Shown one piece after another: positions 1-10,535 of a stretch of 64,000 nucleotides of DNA (the first letter of the stretch is position 1; each line of letters opens with the position of its first letter). The stretch is taken from NCBI GenBank assembly GCA_023935145.1, contig CM043699.1:106033536-106097535 (forward strand), in the 5' to 3' direction. The notes under the pieces were generated by a model that saw only the letters and a program-made list of their open reading frames with translations, had not been told where the DNA came from and ran no database searches. Both the position numbers and the translations under genes were made by a program. Source of the stretch: Bretschneidera sinensis (taxonomy: Eukaryota; Streptophyta; Magnoliopsida; Brassicales; Akaniaceae).

Positions 1-300
1 GATGGGAAGGAGATGCTCTCACGGAGAATGCTCCTCAAAAGTAGTGCTAAAATTGAGTCACGCACTACAGGTTTTTTCTACCCATTTAACCTTCTTCATA
101 GGATCTCCAATCACAAAGGTTGGGTTACCCCTGTTGGTAACTCCTTATGGGCTAAGCCCATCCCCCTCGATGTATCAAGTATACCCCTTATAGGTAGACC
201 TTTAGTTAAGCTGTCAGCTATATTCTTTTCAAATCTCACAAACTCTAGAGATATAACACTTATACTCAACAGTCCACTGACTGACTTATATCTCATTTGA
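1..300 (-). pseudogene. Copia RNase H C-terminus (copia element 1, downstream piece)
   Basis: Reading the minus strand from 300 gives the tail of a Ty1/copia polyprotein: residues MRYKSVSGLL, then the hallmark ADSLTKGLP, then a short basic tail. In the family this is the end of the RNase H domain just before the 3' LTR. The piece starts abruptly at the edge of the CACTA-like insertion at 304, and the preceding part of the same RNase H lies beyond that insertion at 3693-3881. The 3' LTR would lie left of base 1, outside the window. The element cannot be functional because it is interrupted and its reverse transcriptase is missing. Confidence 0.8.
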
Positions 301-329
301 ATATACTACAAGAAAATTTTCACCCGTTG

Positions 330-610
330 GTACTTAATTTTCGACACTTTTGTAAAGTGCCACAATATGTATGTAAAATCGACAGACATATATTGACACT
401 TTAAAGCGCCACTCAATTTCATATATCAGCGCTTCTAAGCGCCGCTATACGTCATTGTCATATATCGGCGCTTCTAAGCGCCGCTATGCATCAGTGTCAT
501 ATATCTGTGCTTCTAAGCGCCGTTATGCGTCAGTGTCATATATCAGTGCTTCTAAGCACCACTATATGTCAGTGTTATATATGGTGTTTGTTTTAAGCAC
601 CACTATTTAT
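330..610. repeat. 5' subterminal repeat array of the CACTA-like element
   Basis: Four to five imperfect direct repeats of about 59 bp, each with the core ATATATCAGCGCTTCTAAGCG followed by CCGCTATG and CAGTGTC, run from about 418 to 605. Each core is a small inverted repeat (GCGCTT/AAGCGC). Related but inverted cores using ACTTTAAAGTGCCACAATAT lie at 345-370 and at the other end of the element. This is the usual organisation of transposase-binding subterminal regions in CACTA elements. GC content is locally higher than in the flanks. Confidence 0.75.
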
Positions 611-1387
611 CATTTTTCTGCGCTTTTACAATAGGAGTCAAAAAGGCAAAACATTTTCGCCAAACAAAATTGCGTGGTTAAGTAAACTTTTAGGGGCTCC
701 AGAATCTTCTTTGCTTCTTCCTCTTTCCTAATCTATAACTCCATGGAAAATCTACTTTCCTTCTTCCTTTCTCTCCCAATCTGTAACTCCATGGAAAATC
801 ATCTCTGATTCTCTCGCTTGCTCTGACACTTAATTTTTCGATTCTAAGTTAGCATTTGAAGAGAGCATTTGTGTCTTTGAGGAATTTGGGGAATTTTAAG
901 GGAAAAAATGTCAACCTCCATGAGATTTGCTTTCTTTTTCGACCTCATCATTATTTCTCTTCTCAATTTCCACTATGACTTTATGCCGACGAACCAAAAC
1001 CTCTATGCAAGAGTTCCATTCTCTTCGCCATCAAACTCGCCGACAAATCACATCTCCATTTTCAAGTTCGATTCCTTGATCCGATTCTCTTACCGTACGT
1101 ATATGGTAATATTTGTGCATCTATTTGTGAAATTTTTGTTTGTTCATGAATTTTTGTTGATCTGTGTATATTCAATGGGAATTTATAGCTTGATGTTTAG
1201 TACTTGAACTGGATATTGAAAACCCAGTTCATTTTAGATGAAAAAATCTTGTATTTATTTTTGTCTTCGTTTCAATTTGCGATTAGATTTCTATTTGCTT
1301 AATTCTTGCCAAAACAAAAATAAAAAAAAGGGCCTTGTCACAAATTTTTTGAATTGAGCAGTGTAATTGGAGGTGCCTAGTACTGTG

Positions 1388-1615
1388 AAATATCATATAG
1401 GATCTGTGTGTTTTCTTGGATTTCATATTTCTCTCAAAAGGTAATACTGCATGTGGAGGGAAGTGGGAGTGAAGGAAAATGGATGGGGATGGGGAAAAAT
1501 AAAATATCATATAGGATCTGTGTGTTTTCTTGGATTTCATATTTCTCTCAAAAGGTACCACTATATGTGGAGGGAAGTAGGAGGGAAGGAAAGGGGATGT
1601 GGAAAAATGGAATTA
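1388..1615. repeat. 114-bp tandem duplication
   Basis: The segment beginning AAATATCATATAGGATCTG at 1388 is repeated at 1502, and the first ~55 bp are almost identical. The second half (ATGTGGAGGGAAGT followed by a purine-rich stretch) is more diverged. It lies inside the CACTA-like element in what looks like captured intron or UTR sequence. No coding role is apparent. Confidence 0.85.
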
Positions 1616-1764
1616 GAGACAATTTTCTTCGTTTACTAGGAAACATTCTGTAGAAAAGAAATTTGTGGCCTTTGGTGGTATCCAAGTTGAATGATTCAAT
1701 TAATGAGAGATTCTTCTTGAAAGTCTATTCTGACTTCATTTCCTCCATCTTTGCTTGATTACAG

Positions 1765-1847
1765 AAATGTAGAATAACGTTGGAGTCCAACCTGGGGTGC
1801 CAAGACCACCAACAAACCCTCAACCTAATCCATTTCATAATGCATTT
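1765..1847 (+). pseudogene. Captured exon of a YIF1-family gene, with an early stop
   Basis: After a good acceptor (TTGATTACAG) the sequence reads ATG-stop-NNVGVQPG, then PRPPTNPQPNPFHNAF. The motif N-N-x-G-x-QPG...NPQPNPF-x-NAF is the N-terminus of plant YIF1 proteins, Golgi/ER membrane proteins that work with YIP1 in COPII-vesicle traffic. In the family the second residue is tyrosine; here the codon is TAG, so the captured copy cannot be translated from its own start. The homology ends near 1847, where the conserved FYGAGSG should follow. I infer transduplication by the surrounding CACTA-like element. It is a fragment, not a gene; the parental gene is not in this window. Confidence 0.72.
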
Positions 1848-1964
1848 ATTTTGCTTTGTATTTGCAAAATTATTTTATAAGAAATTGAAACATGTGGATG
1901 CGCTTATGCATTTCACCTAAAGATGTGATATCTAAGAAGGTTTTGATTTATTTGTTGTTTACAG

Positions 1965-2052
1965 CCAGGATCCAAGGATAGAACCATCCAGTGCTTCATA
2001 AAGAGGGACAAATCTAATTTAACTTACCACTTTTCCCTTTGTATTAGCCCTG
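1965..2052 (+). pseudogene. Captured Tubby-like protein exon (first of two)
   Basis: Flanked by an acceptor (TTGTTTACAG) and a donor (CCTG/GTAAGC), this 88-bp exon encodes [19 protein letters not shown] and ends in CISP. That matches the start of the Tubby C-terminal domain in plant Tubby-like proteins, which bind membrane phosphoinositides. The open frame continues across the predicted splice into 2846. Inside the CACTA-like element only these two exons are present; no F-box and no rest of the Tubby domain were found. The reading frame is uninterrupted, unlike the YIF1 fragment beside it. Confidence 0.75.
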
Positions 2053-2845
2053 GTAAGCTTCCATTTATGCCTTTTTGGCTGCCTCTAAACGTTTCTAACA
2101 AATATGGTATACCATGTTTTGTGATTGTTGTGCCTTTAATTGATTTAACTCGTTAAATTAATGCTCAGTGACTTTGTTCAGAAAATGAAGTTTTTAAATT
2201 TTCCTACTGATGTGTATAATTGTAACGCAATCATGCGTTGCATTACTTTTGAAATTTTTTGTAATGGTGCGAAGCTACTTCATGTTTGCCCTCACTTTAA
2301 CATACATGGTAAGTTCCCGCTTAGTTTTATGCCAAAACTAGGAGTTTCCTTGTGTTACTTTTTGAAATAGCTAAGAGACACGACTTCATTGATGAGTAAT
2401 TATTTAGTCTCCTATTTCCTGAAGACGTTAAAATATTTATTAGAAGCATCCTCCAAAACCTGAAATGCTAACTTGATACTTGCTTGACGTACACAGTACA
2501 CACACACACTCTCTCTCTCTCTTTCTCTTTGAATGTATCTTCTGAATAAATGAACAAAAAGTTACAATATATATGCAAACCAGTATTATATTTTGATTGA
2601 ATGAGATATTTGTATTGCTGTAAAGGGAAAGAAAGTCACCACGAAATTGGTTGTTTTCATTTAACTAGTTATATATCATTTTATGTTTCACATTTAATTG
2701 TGCAAGTGTCTGTGTCTTTGTGTGTCTGTCGGTGGGTGGGTGTTGGTGTGTATGTGCATGTGAGCAGGCGTGTGATTTTTCTTATTTTCCTTTTTTTTAT
2801 CATTATCTTTGTGGTCACCTTATAATGGGTGGTGTGCTCTTGCAG

Positions 2846-2978
2846 TGTTGCTTGTTGAAAATGGTAAGTTTCTTCTTTTTGTAAAACGGATCCGAAGAAC
2901 TACTTGCACAGAGTATGTGATCTCTATGGATGCAGACAACATATCGAGATCAAGTAGCACTTATATTGGAAAAATAAG
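2846..2978 (+). pseudogene. Captured Tubby-like protein exon (second of two)
   Basis: This exon starts after CTCTTGCAG and ends at AAAATAAG/GTAGG. It encodes [12 protein letters not shown], then [20 protein letters not shown], then [11 protein letters not shown], which is the next segment of the Tubby domain (the family motif is close to SSNTYIGKLRSNFLGTKF). Phase matches the previous exon (88 nt ending one base into a codon, then 133 nt). The following exon with SNFLGTKF is not found before the element ends. A chimeric transcript through both exons is possible but cannot be shown from sequence. Confidence 0.75.
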
Positions 2979-3367
2979 GTAGGAGGAATCTACTTTAGAT
3001 TGCAGTATGTGAATGCTTGCTAATGGAATCAATCATATATTTAGACAATAGAAAGTTGTAAGAATAGAAGGAGCATGACAGTAACTTTTAACTATATTTA
3101 AGAACATTTTCATGCAATCTAAAGCATGGATAGTGTTTTTCTTTTTCTAATGACTCGTTTATCTCTGTGTATACACATTTTGTTTCTACCAGTTATTTTC
3201 TACGAATGCATATTCATTTTTGTTACCTACTTTGTAAGTGACCAATATACTATTTAGCTGTAATCTTTGGTCCTTAAATTTAAGTTTTTACACTTAAAAT
3301 ATATGCTCAGGGTTAATTATATATAGTAGATGTTGATATTAAACCCAAAATAGTGCGAGAATAAATA

Positions 3368-3692
3368 ATGCTGCTATATTGTGGCGCTTTAAAGTGCCAC
3401 AAAAATTGCCAATATGTGGTATATTGTGGCACTTTAAAGTGCCACAATATAGCAGCACTTCAAAGTGTCATTATATTGCGGCACTTCAAAGCGTCACAAA
3501 ATTATGCACATTGCAGCGCTTCAAAGCACCACAAAATTATGCACATTGACTGCTTACAGTAAGCTCCGGCTCTGGCACTGCGACACCGCACATACTGGCG
3601 CTTGTTTAAAGGGCCGGTATCACATATTGAGGCACTTAAAAGCTTTGAAATATGCTAAAAAAGCGTCGGCGTCTGCCACTTATGTTGTAGCG
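3368..3692. repeat. 3' subterminal repeat array of the CACTA-like element
   Basis: Repeated cores such as GGCACTTTAAAGTGCCACAA and GCGCTTCAAAGCACCACAAA recur about every 25-60 bp. Most are short perfect or near-perfect palindromes around TTTAAA. They mirror the cores at 345-610, which defines the paired subterminal regions. An apparent ORF over this array (around 3465-3881) is repeat-derived and is not called. Confidence 0.75.
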
Positions 3693-4440
3693 TATGCTCA
3701 TCTTCTTATTAGAATTAGATTTTCGTATAAGATCTATCATAACTCTACAATCAAAATGTATATACATGGAGGGCACAAGTTTGTTCACAAAAAGAATATC
3801 CACCAATTTTTTTTTAACCACTCAACCTTTATTCAAATTGTATCTAAAGTTATTAACTCAGCCTCCATAGTACTTCCATAAGGTTTCATCTTTTTTCTTG
3901 AAAACCTACTCACAACCTATAGGCTTACTCTCGAGAGGTAAGTTTAATAAAACTTAAGTTTATCATGTATTATTAATTTAAATTTATTATCAATAACTTA
4001 CTTTTAGAAAGGTGCATCTCCACAAGATATAGTCTTACGATAGGTAGAATGTTCTCCTTATACTAAAACGTAAATAATCCATCTCCAAAATTCTTTTCAA
4101 TTCTAGCCTTCTTACTTCTTTTAGGTTCAAAATAAGTTTCAAATTTATTTCCTAGGGATGAACTAGAAAATGTCCTCATTTAATTAAACCTTAGAAGGTT
4201 GAACTGGCACCTTAAATTTTAAAAGAAATATATCCTCAAAATATTTTGCATCTCTAACTTCTATTATTGTGTTATTGGATATTTCGTTTATTTCAGAGTT
4301 TATCACTAAGAACCTGTTTGCATTATTATCTTGAGTATAATCTATAAAAACAATATCTATAGTTTTGGGTCCTATTTTTTTTCTCTTTGGTTCGAGTATA
4401 GCTACTGTAACTATACACCCCCACATTTTTAGAATATCAA
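3693..4440 (-). pseudogene. Copia element 1: RNase H piece, linker and integrase C-terminus
   Basis: On the minus strand, 4426-4184 encodes a copia integrase C-terminal region: MWGCIVTVA, KKIGPKTIDIVFIDY, RFLV, NTIIEVRDAKYFEDIF, as in elements reading KVWGC...KIGPKT...FIGY. Next come an acidic and basic linker (around 4140-4050) and then, at 3881-3693, an RNase H segment with VPSMYIHFDC and KKMSIRY. That segment joins in concept to MRYKSVSG at 300-296 across the CACTA-like insertion. The whole reverse transcriptase that should lie between integrase and RNase H is missing, so the element had a large internal deletion. Several stops and frameshifts are present. Confidence 0.75.
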
Positions 4441-5220
4441 GCCGTGGAGGTCTATTTTTTCATTTTTCAAAAGGATTTTTCTCACCATTTTAGATTTTTG
4501 TTAGTGACTTTTTTACTTAGTTTCCTAAAATACTTTCTTTCTTTATTTTTCATTCCATCTACTTGATTACAAATCATTTCAAAATTTTAATTTTCCTCTT
4601 CATTTCCACTATAGTAATGTAACTTTCTACACTCATATAATTTATCCATGTTTTTTTTTTTCTCAATCATGTTGTGCAAAATATTTAAAGCCGAAACTTA
4701 ATTTCTTTACTAATAATGGGTTTATATGTTTTTATGGTCTTTAATTTTCTCCTATTATTAGAGTTATGGAATGCTTTATGTAGATACTTATGATTATTTT
4801 TTGTATTTATTTATTTTTTAAAATATGTCTATATATGTTTTTCTACAAAAGGTTTATATCAGTCACCAATCAAACTTTGACTAAAAGATCCAGGCATAAA
4901 ATCTTTCTTGCTTTTAATTTATATAAGTTTTGCTCCAATTTAGTTTCTGACTTACGTTTTTGGATCAATGCACTCTATTTAACAAATTTGGTGCTACCAT
5001 TCACACTATATATTTGAATGGTCATAGACTAATATATGAAACAAATAGTTCTAAGTCACTGAATATATTCTAAGTACTATATACACACACACACACACAT
5101 ATTTCTTAATAATTCATAAAACTATTTTCTTATATTAACAGATGTCTCTTATTTAGAGTGCAAAATTTTCAACCAAATTCTAGAATAAGTTATACCAAAT
5201 AAGATGATTTTGATACCACA
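4441..5220. other. Decayed 5' internal part of copia element 1, AT-rich
   Basis: No domain could be recognised with confidence. By position this should be the gag/protease part of the minus-strand copia, but it is too short and too degraded. It ends at TTGATACCACA (5210-5220), which on the minus strand is a primer-binding-like TGTGGTATCAA, followed on the plus strand by TGTG. An (AC)n run lies at about 5081-5099. Confidence 0.4.
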
Positions 5221-6269
5221 TGTGTAAATAGAGACATGCAAATATTTTGAAATATATAAAACACTAGAATATATATAAAGCACATATATAAAACACTTAT
5301 TCACTTATTAAAAGCACTAGGTCCTATAATAATTCATAATTCATCAATTTTATTTTTTTAAATTTAGTATATAATACATATTTTTTGTTATTTTAATTTT
5401 CATCTCCTTTTTTAAAAAAAAAAATCAATAAGAAAAATCAAGTGATTATTATGCTTTCGTTGATGTCACATTATCATAATACTCTATGATGAATAATTAA
5501 CTTATATTAAATGAAGACATAGAAATTCAAAAAATCATCCAAGCTTTATGCCTCAACTTTCTATTAAATGGACTAACGTTTATTTTTTTATATATTCATT
5601 AAACATTTATAATGTTTATAACAATTCATTATAGTGATTATTATATTGGTATAATCATGGTCTTTATGTATGTAACCTTTATTGACTTAATTATATAACG
5701 TTTACAATAACGTTTTCATTTATAACGTAATAATGGTTTGGTTTGATTTTTTTTATAAAACATTTACAACATTAACGGAATGATACTTAAACTCATACTT
5801 AATATGTATATATGCTACTATAATAATTACAAAAATAATATAATAATAATTTGTTGTTAGAGACAATGCAAAATAGTGGCACGTAGATCAGAATCACTGA
5901 ATGGACACTGATCAACAAAAGAGCACGTGGTTTGATAACATTCCCAAGTGAATGAAGACAGTCTTGTATTGTTATTTTATTGTAATAATGTAATGATTTA
6001 GTGTTATAACATTGTAATTGATTTTTACTTTAAAGTTGTCTTTAGCGTAAAAGTCTTACATATAATGAATATATATGTTTTGTACTTGAATTTCTTTTGT
6101 TCTTTCTAAACTAAAAATTCAGTCTATCACTATAATCACTCTTTTAACAACAATTCACACAAACAAATATATATATTTGAATCAAGGATTTATTTTTTTT
6201 TAAAAAAAACTATTGATATGTAATACAAACAAAAGTCTCATATGTATATGGATAAATATATGTAACACA
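5221..6269 (-). mobile_element. Possible degenerate LTR
   Basis: The segment opens with TGTGTAA next to the primer-binding-like motif TGATACCACA and closes with TAACACA, giving short TG...CA inverted ends. It is extremely AT-rich with no coding content. It may be the 5' LTR of copia element 1 or of another lost element. No partner LTR is visible, so this is tentative. Confidence 0.25.
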
Positions 6270-6388
6270 TTCAAAATTCCTATATATAAACATATTATAC
6301 ATATCATAAAAAATAAAAACCATACATATGCAATATAGTATATAAAACTAGGTATCTAACACATGCAAAACCTAACTATGATACCACA

Positions 6389-7102
6389 TGTTAGTAATAT
6401 TATAACGACTTTAGCCGTTGGAATTTTTTTTGTATAATTGATGATAAAAACTAAATAGATAATTTTAAAATCTATGCTTGTAGAAATAAAAATAATTTTA
6501 ACACAATATAAATATATGATATTAAGCAATAATTTATAATAAAATAAAATAATTAATTAAAATAAAGAAAATGGAAGGAGCTAGCGTGTGAGTCGCGGAA
6601 AGCCACTGTCCTAAAGCCGTTATAGCCTCCCTACGTGCAGGTACAAATGGCTAAGACTCACTCCAAAATAAAACCCATGTGCTCGTAGCTTTGCCTCCTA
6701 TAATGTGCACATCCACTGGAAAGCGAGGGTGAACTGACCCGATCAAGATTGCCCAAAAATGCAAATATTTAGAAAGTATAAACAAGAAAAGAATATGAAA
6801 GTTGTGTCTTAAGCTCTTGAAAATCTTGGTATTTATAGGCACAAATGAGTCTAAGAATTTAATTCAAAATTTAAAGTAGAAATAATTACAAAATTTGTAA
6901 CTCTCAATTTATTGAGATTAATCACAAATTTGTAACTTTCAATTTATTGTGTATATTAAAATAGACAAATAATGACTATTGAAAAGTCATTTGATAGTTA
7001 CAAAATGTGTAACTCTCAATTCGATTATTATATTAAAATGGCCAAATAATGGCTATTAAAAAACCATGAATAATTGTAAGGAATTCAAGAACATTTCTAA
7101 CA
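6389..7102 (-). mobile_element. LTR (minus strand) with primer-binding site, probably copia
   Basis: The ends are TGTTAG (6389) and CTAACA (7102), a perfect 6-bp inverted repeat starting TG and ending CA. Immediately left is CTATGATACCACA, the reverse complement of a Met-tRNA primer-binding site (TGTGGTATCATAG). The element therefore points to the left, toward the copia remnants. A minus-strand TATAAATA lies at about 6829-6836, as expected for an LTR promoter. No second copy is in the window, so it is either a solo LTR or the outer LTR of a broken element. Confidence 0.5.
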
Positions 7103-9700
7103 CCAAGAAATTGGGGAGAGAGAGAGAGAGAGTTCTTGCAAGTACTAGACAAGGATTTGAGCAACAAAAGAGTTCTTGCAAATGGAGGATACAATCCTTA
7201 GGCCTTGCTTAAACATGCCTACTAGTGGTTTTTACAATGGACATGTTTGTCTTTGATTTGAGTTGTGTTATTTTTATTATTACCCAGTTCAGCTTTCTTC
7301 TAACTTTGCATTCAAAGAAACCAAGAAATTGAAGAGAAAGAAAGATTAACTAGATAACCACAACTTCTTGCCTCAAGGAAGATGCAATTGTTCTGGTAAC
7401 TACTACAAGAGTTTTGTTGCATAGAGATAAGAGACTGAGTGTGCATTTGAGAGTGCTTTGCTAGTGTCAAAAATACTATGAGAGTACTGACACCAAAAGA
7501 GATATGAAAAGTGTTGTTGTTAAAAGTTTCATGCAGTGTTTGGTAAACTGTCTTGTAAAGTGCTTTGATTAATAATAATGTTTGGTAATTGTAACCTTAA
7601 TGTTACAATGAAACTATAAATTACCAAAATAGATGTGGTTCAAAGGTATAAAATTTTAATAAATCATTTTATTAACTAAAGATGTATTTTTTATTAACAA
7701 CAAAAATAAAATAATTCATTAGTTAATAATAATCAACAACTTTATACTAATAAAATCACTTATTAGGTAATAATAAAATAAAAAAGTATCTACAATTGTG
7801 ATTAAGTGATTTAACAATATCAAGTTCATGTAATTTGAAATTCTCATTTAATTTAACCTAGTGTCTTCATCAAACTAGCAGCAATACTATTTCTTAGCAT
7901 TGTTATTTCAGTGTCTTCTTCACCATAAGCACCTTCACTCAGATTCTTATCATTACCAAACTCCAAAATTTTCTAACATAGAATTAGTTACTATCGTTGA
8001 TGAGGAGAGAAGATGCAACAAATTCTCTATTTTTCTTTTGCACCAAAAATACTTCAGAATTTTTCCAAAGTCGGATTCATAACCTCTCATAAATCATAAT
8101 GGATAATTAATAAGATATCCATTTTGATAACCAATTATCTCTGAATTTCACAGAACGAAACAAATGTTGGAAGAGGAATAGAAAAAATTAACTAAATAAC
8201 ATGAAAATGATGTTTTCTGCATAGCAGCTATGGAATTTTACATTTACTTCAATTTGCATTGATAGGAAGTAAAGAAGAGAAAAAAGAGAGATAATCAAAG
8301 AATGTTTTTTAAACTGGTCGATTGTTGTTATTTTTCTATAAAATAAAACAAAAACTATTGTTGTTATTTACAACCTAATAATAATAATAATGTTATTGGG
8401 TTGTCAAAATATTACATCAATGGAGAATCTTGGCATAGGCAAACATACCAGAAAAACCACCACAAAAAAAGAATCTTCGTTAAAAATATTTCTCCTCAAG
8501 ATAAACGTCACTATCCTATAACTTACATTATTTTTCAACATCTCAACCATGAAAGAGAAATGCGATTGCTCCCTTTAGTTACAGAGAATTAAAAGATAAA
8601 AAATAAAAATAAAAAATAAAAAAACTATTTGCAACCATCCAGAGATAATCTAGTTACAGAGAAATAAGGATTTAGGGTTTAGGTAATTTGAATATATAAG
8701 AAGTTAGATGGAATTAATGAAAAGTGGTAAGGGTAGTTTTCGACCACTTATAGATGTTTTCTGACGGCCCACATGACGATTTAGGTAGGGTAAGTCTCAA
8801 TCTTCCTCATTTCCCCTCCCTATTAATATTTCCTTCTATTTCTCAACTTTCTCTCTTTAAGCTATATTTAAATAGTTAGAATACAAATGATTATTTGTTT
8901 GAATTATAAGCTTAAATCATAAGCTATTTGATGATAGAATTAGCAGATGATTATTTGTTTGAATTACGAATAAAAATGTGATTGTTTTTTTGTTATACTA
9001 TTATATTAGGATTTCAATATTATAATTGATTAAATAATGAAATTGTTGAATTGTGTAATTTAGTTCTGATTCAACAACATGTGGTGGAGTTGATTACTAG
9101 ACTGTTTATACTTAATTTCGGGCTTAATTCATGATTTAAGGCTTTGGGCTATAAATAACCGTTAGATTTGATGATTTCACAGAAGTGGGTTGTATTGACC
9201 TATAATCATGATCATGTAGATCTTGAGTGTGCTTGATAAAATTTCTGAATCACATCAAGTCTTAGATGATCAGTAACTTCAAAAAAGTAAAAGAACTAAA
9301 AAAAAGAGAAGAAAAGTATAGTTTTAGTATATTTTTTTTGTTAGTACGTTAGTTTTATGGTATGCGAAATTTAAATTGAACTATTAAATGTTGACAATGA
9401 TGGATATATACAATTTTGATATTATTGGGGTTTGAATTAATTTTGGTTATTAAAAAATGTTTGTGTCTTATTTTCTTGCAATGTTTCATCACTCTCAATT
9501 TTACCTTCAAGTGCCTCTTGAACTTTAGGTTGCATCCTCTACTAGTTAGGTACGTTTGTAACACTTGATTTTACTAAATGTACTAGCTATGTTATAAGCT
9601 ATGGAAATGGTAATCTAAGTTTTACTATACTAATTACCCGATATATATTATATGCTTTCTGGTATGATTTGATGAAATTGACTTAAACATATTTTAAATG
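7103..9700. other. Intergenic, AT-rich, no gene recognised
   Basis: Only short ORFs with no recognisable homology. A GA microsatellite lies at about 7115-7131, and a long TAATAATA-rich low-complexity stretch covers 7570-7790. The interval 8640-8890 has pyrimidine-rich UTR-like DNA but no coding region follows it. Confidence 0.5.
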
Positions 9701-9764
9701 TTTGGCTTATTAGTGTGTGTGTGGGGGGGGGGATAGGTGTGTGTATGAATGTGGGTGGGTGAGC

Positions 9765-9945
9765 TAGTTAGTTTATATGTTAGTATGTTAATATGTTATT
9801 TAGTAATTCTATTAGTTTGTATGTTAGGGTGTTAATATGTTTACCATGTCAGTTAGTTTGTTTGTATGTTAGTTTGTAGGTTAATGTATTAGTATGTTAG
9901 TTTGTATGCTAGTTTATAGGTTAGTGTGTTAGTAAGTTAGGTATC
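9765..9945. repeat. Degenerate minisatellite based on GTTAGTTTGTAT
   Basis: A dozen or so imperfect repeats of GTTAGTTTGTATGTTAGTATG occur back to back, with TTAG recurring every 8-16 bp. The preceding 9715-9765 is a GTGTGTG/GGGGGG simple repeat. It probably arose by slippage. No function is evident. Confidence 0.65.
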
Positions 9946-10179
9946 ATCCAAAAGAGAACGATACACCAAGTATATTACTATATTAGTATGTAGGATTGGA
10001 TTGGTTGAATTACCAAAGGTTTCCTTGACACTTGAAATATTATAATTTAGGTCTTACTCTTAGATTGCCCGCCTAGAGATTATTAAGCATTACAAATGCT
10101 CTTGTTGTTTACCAATTAATATGTTTGCAATAAGAGTGTTTGTGTTCAAATAATCTTTGGATTGTCTAGCATGGATAGT

Positions 10180-10416
10180 TTAGGAATACGTGATCCATAT
10201 TGTAGTTAGTTTTTCCATGCTTGTTTTGTTTTAAGTAAATTTCGGTAGCATCTCTTCCTTGTTCTCCGAGTACATACTGAATTCGGGGTTATCTCCTTAG
10301 GATAGCTCCGAATTTAAGTCGTGCACTTGGAGAACTAAGGGGAGATGCTGGCGAAATTTACTTGAAACAAATAAGTCTGGAAAACTAAATGCAATATGGA
10401 TCACACATTCTTGAAT
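10180..10416. repeat. Long inverted repeat (about 118-bp arms) upstream of the transposase
   Basis: The left arm begins near TAGGAATACGTGATCCATAT. The right arm, ending CAATATGGATCACACATTC, is its reverse complement with scattered mismatches. The centre is around 10298, with almost no loop. The arms include TAAATTTCG, GCATCTC, GTTCTCC and AATTCGG blocks that pair with their complements on the right. As RNA this would fold into a long hairpin; it sits about 120 bp before the transposase reading frame, in its presumed 5' leader. Confidence 0.85.
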
Positions 10417-10535
10417 GGGTTAGGAACCTCCACCTATTAGTGAATAGAAAGAACACATTTATTTAGTAGAAACATGCATTAGTTGCAGATTATGGGAATA
10501 ACTTTGAATTTTTTATCATTTTAATTGGTGGAACG

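Larger units (their letters stand above)
304..3692 (+). mobile_element. Non-autonomous CACTA-like transposon carrying host gene fragments
   Basis: The left end reads TACTACAAGAAAA and the right end (reverse strand) CGCTACAACATAAG, both one or two changes from the CACTACAAGAAA termini typical of plant CACTA elements. Subterminal arrays of short direct and inverted repeats lie at about 330-610 and 3368-3692, as expected for CACTA transposase binding zones. No transposase is encoded. The interior holds UTR-like DNA, a 114-bp tandem duplication, one YIF1-like exon and two Tubby-like exons. The flanks on both sides are the same copia RNase H, so the boundaries are supported by the interrupted host as well as by the termini. 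A 3-bp A/T target duplication (ATA or ATT) is plausible but eroded. Confidence 0.72.

Noticed and set aside
908..1207. 99-aa ORF in the CACTA-like element
   Set aside because: Hydrophobic, Phe-rich, no recognisable domain; more likely UTR or intron of captured DNA.
3465..3881. 138-aa ORF at the 3' end of the CACTA-like element
   Set aside because: It is read-through of the subterminal repeats and crosses the element boundary into copia DNA on the wrong strand.
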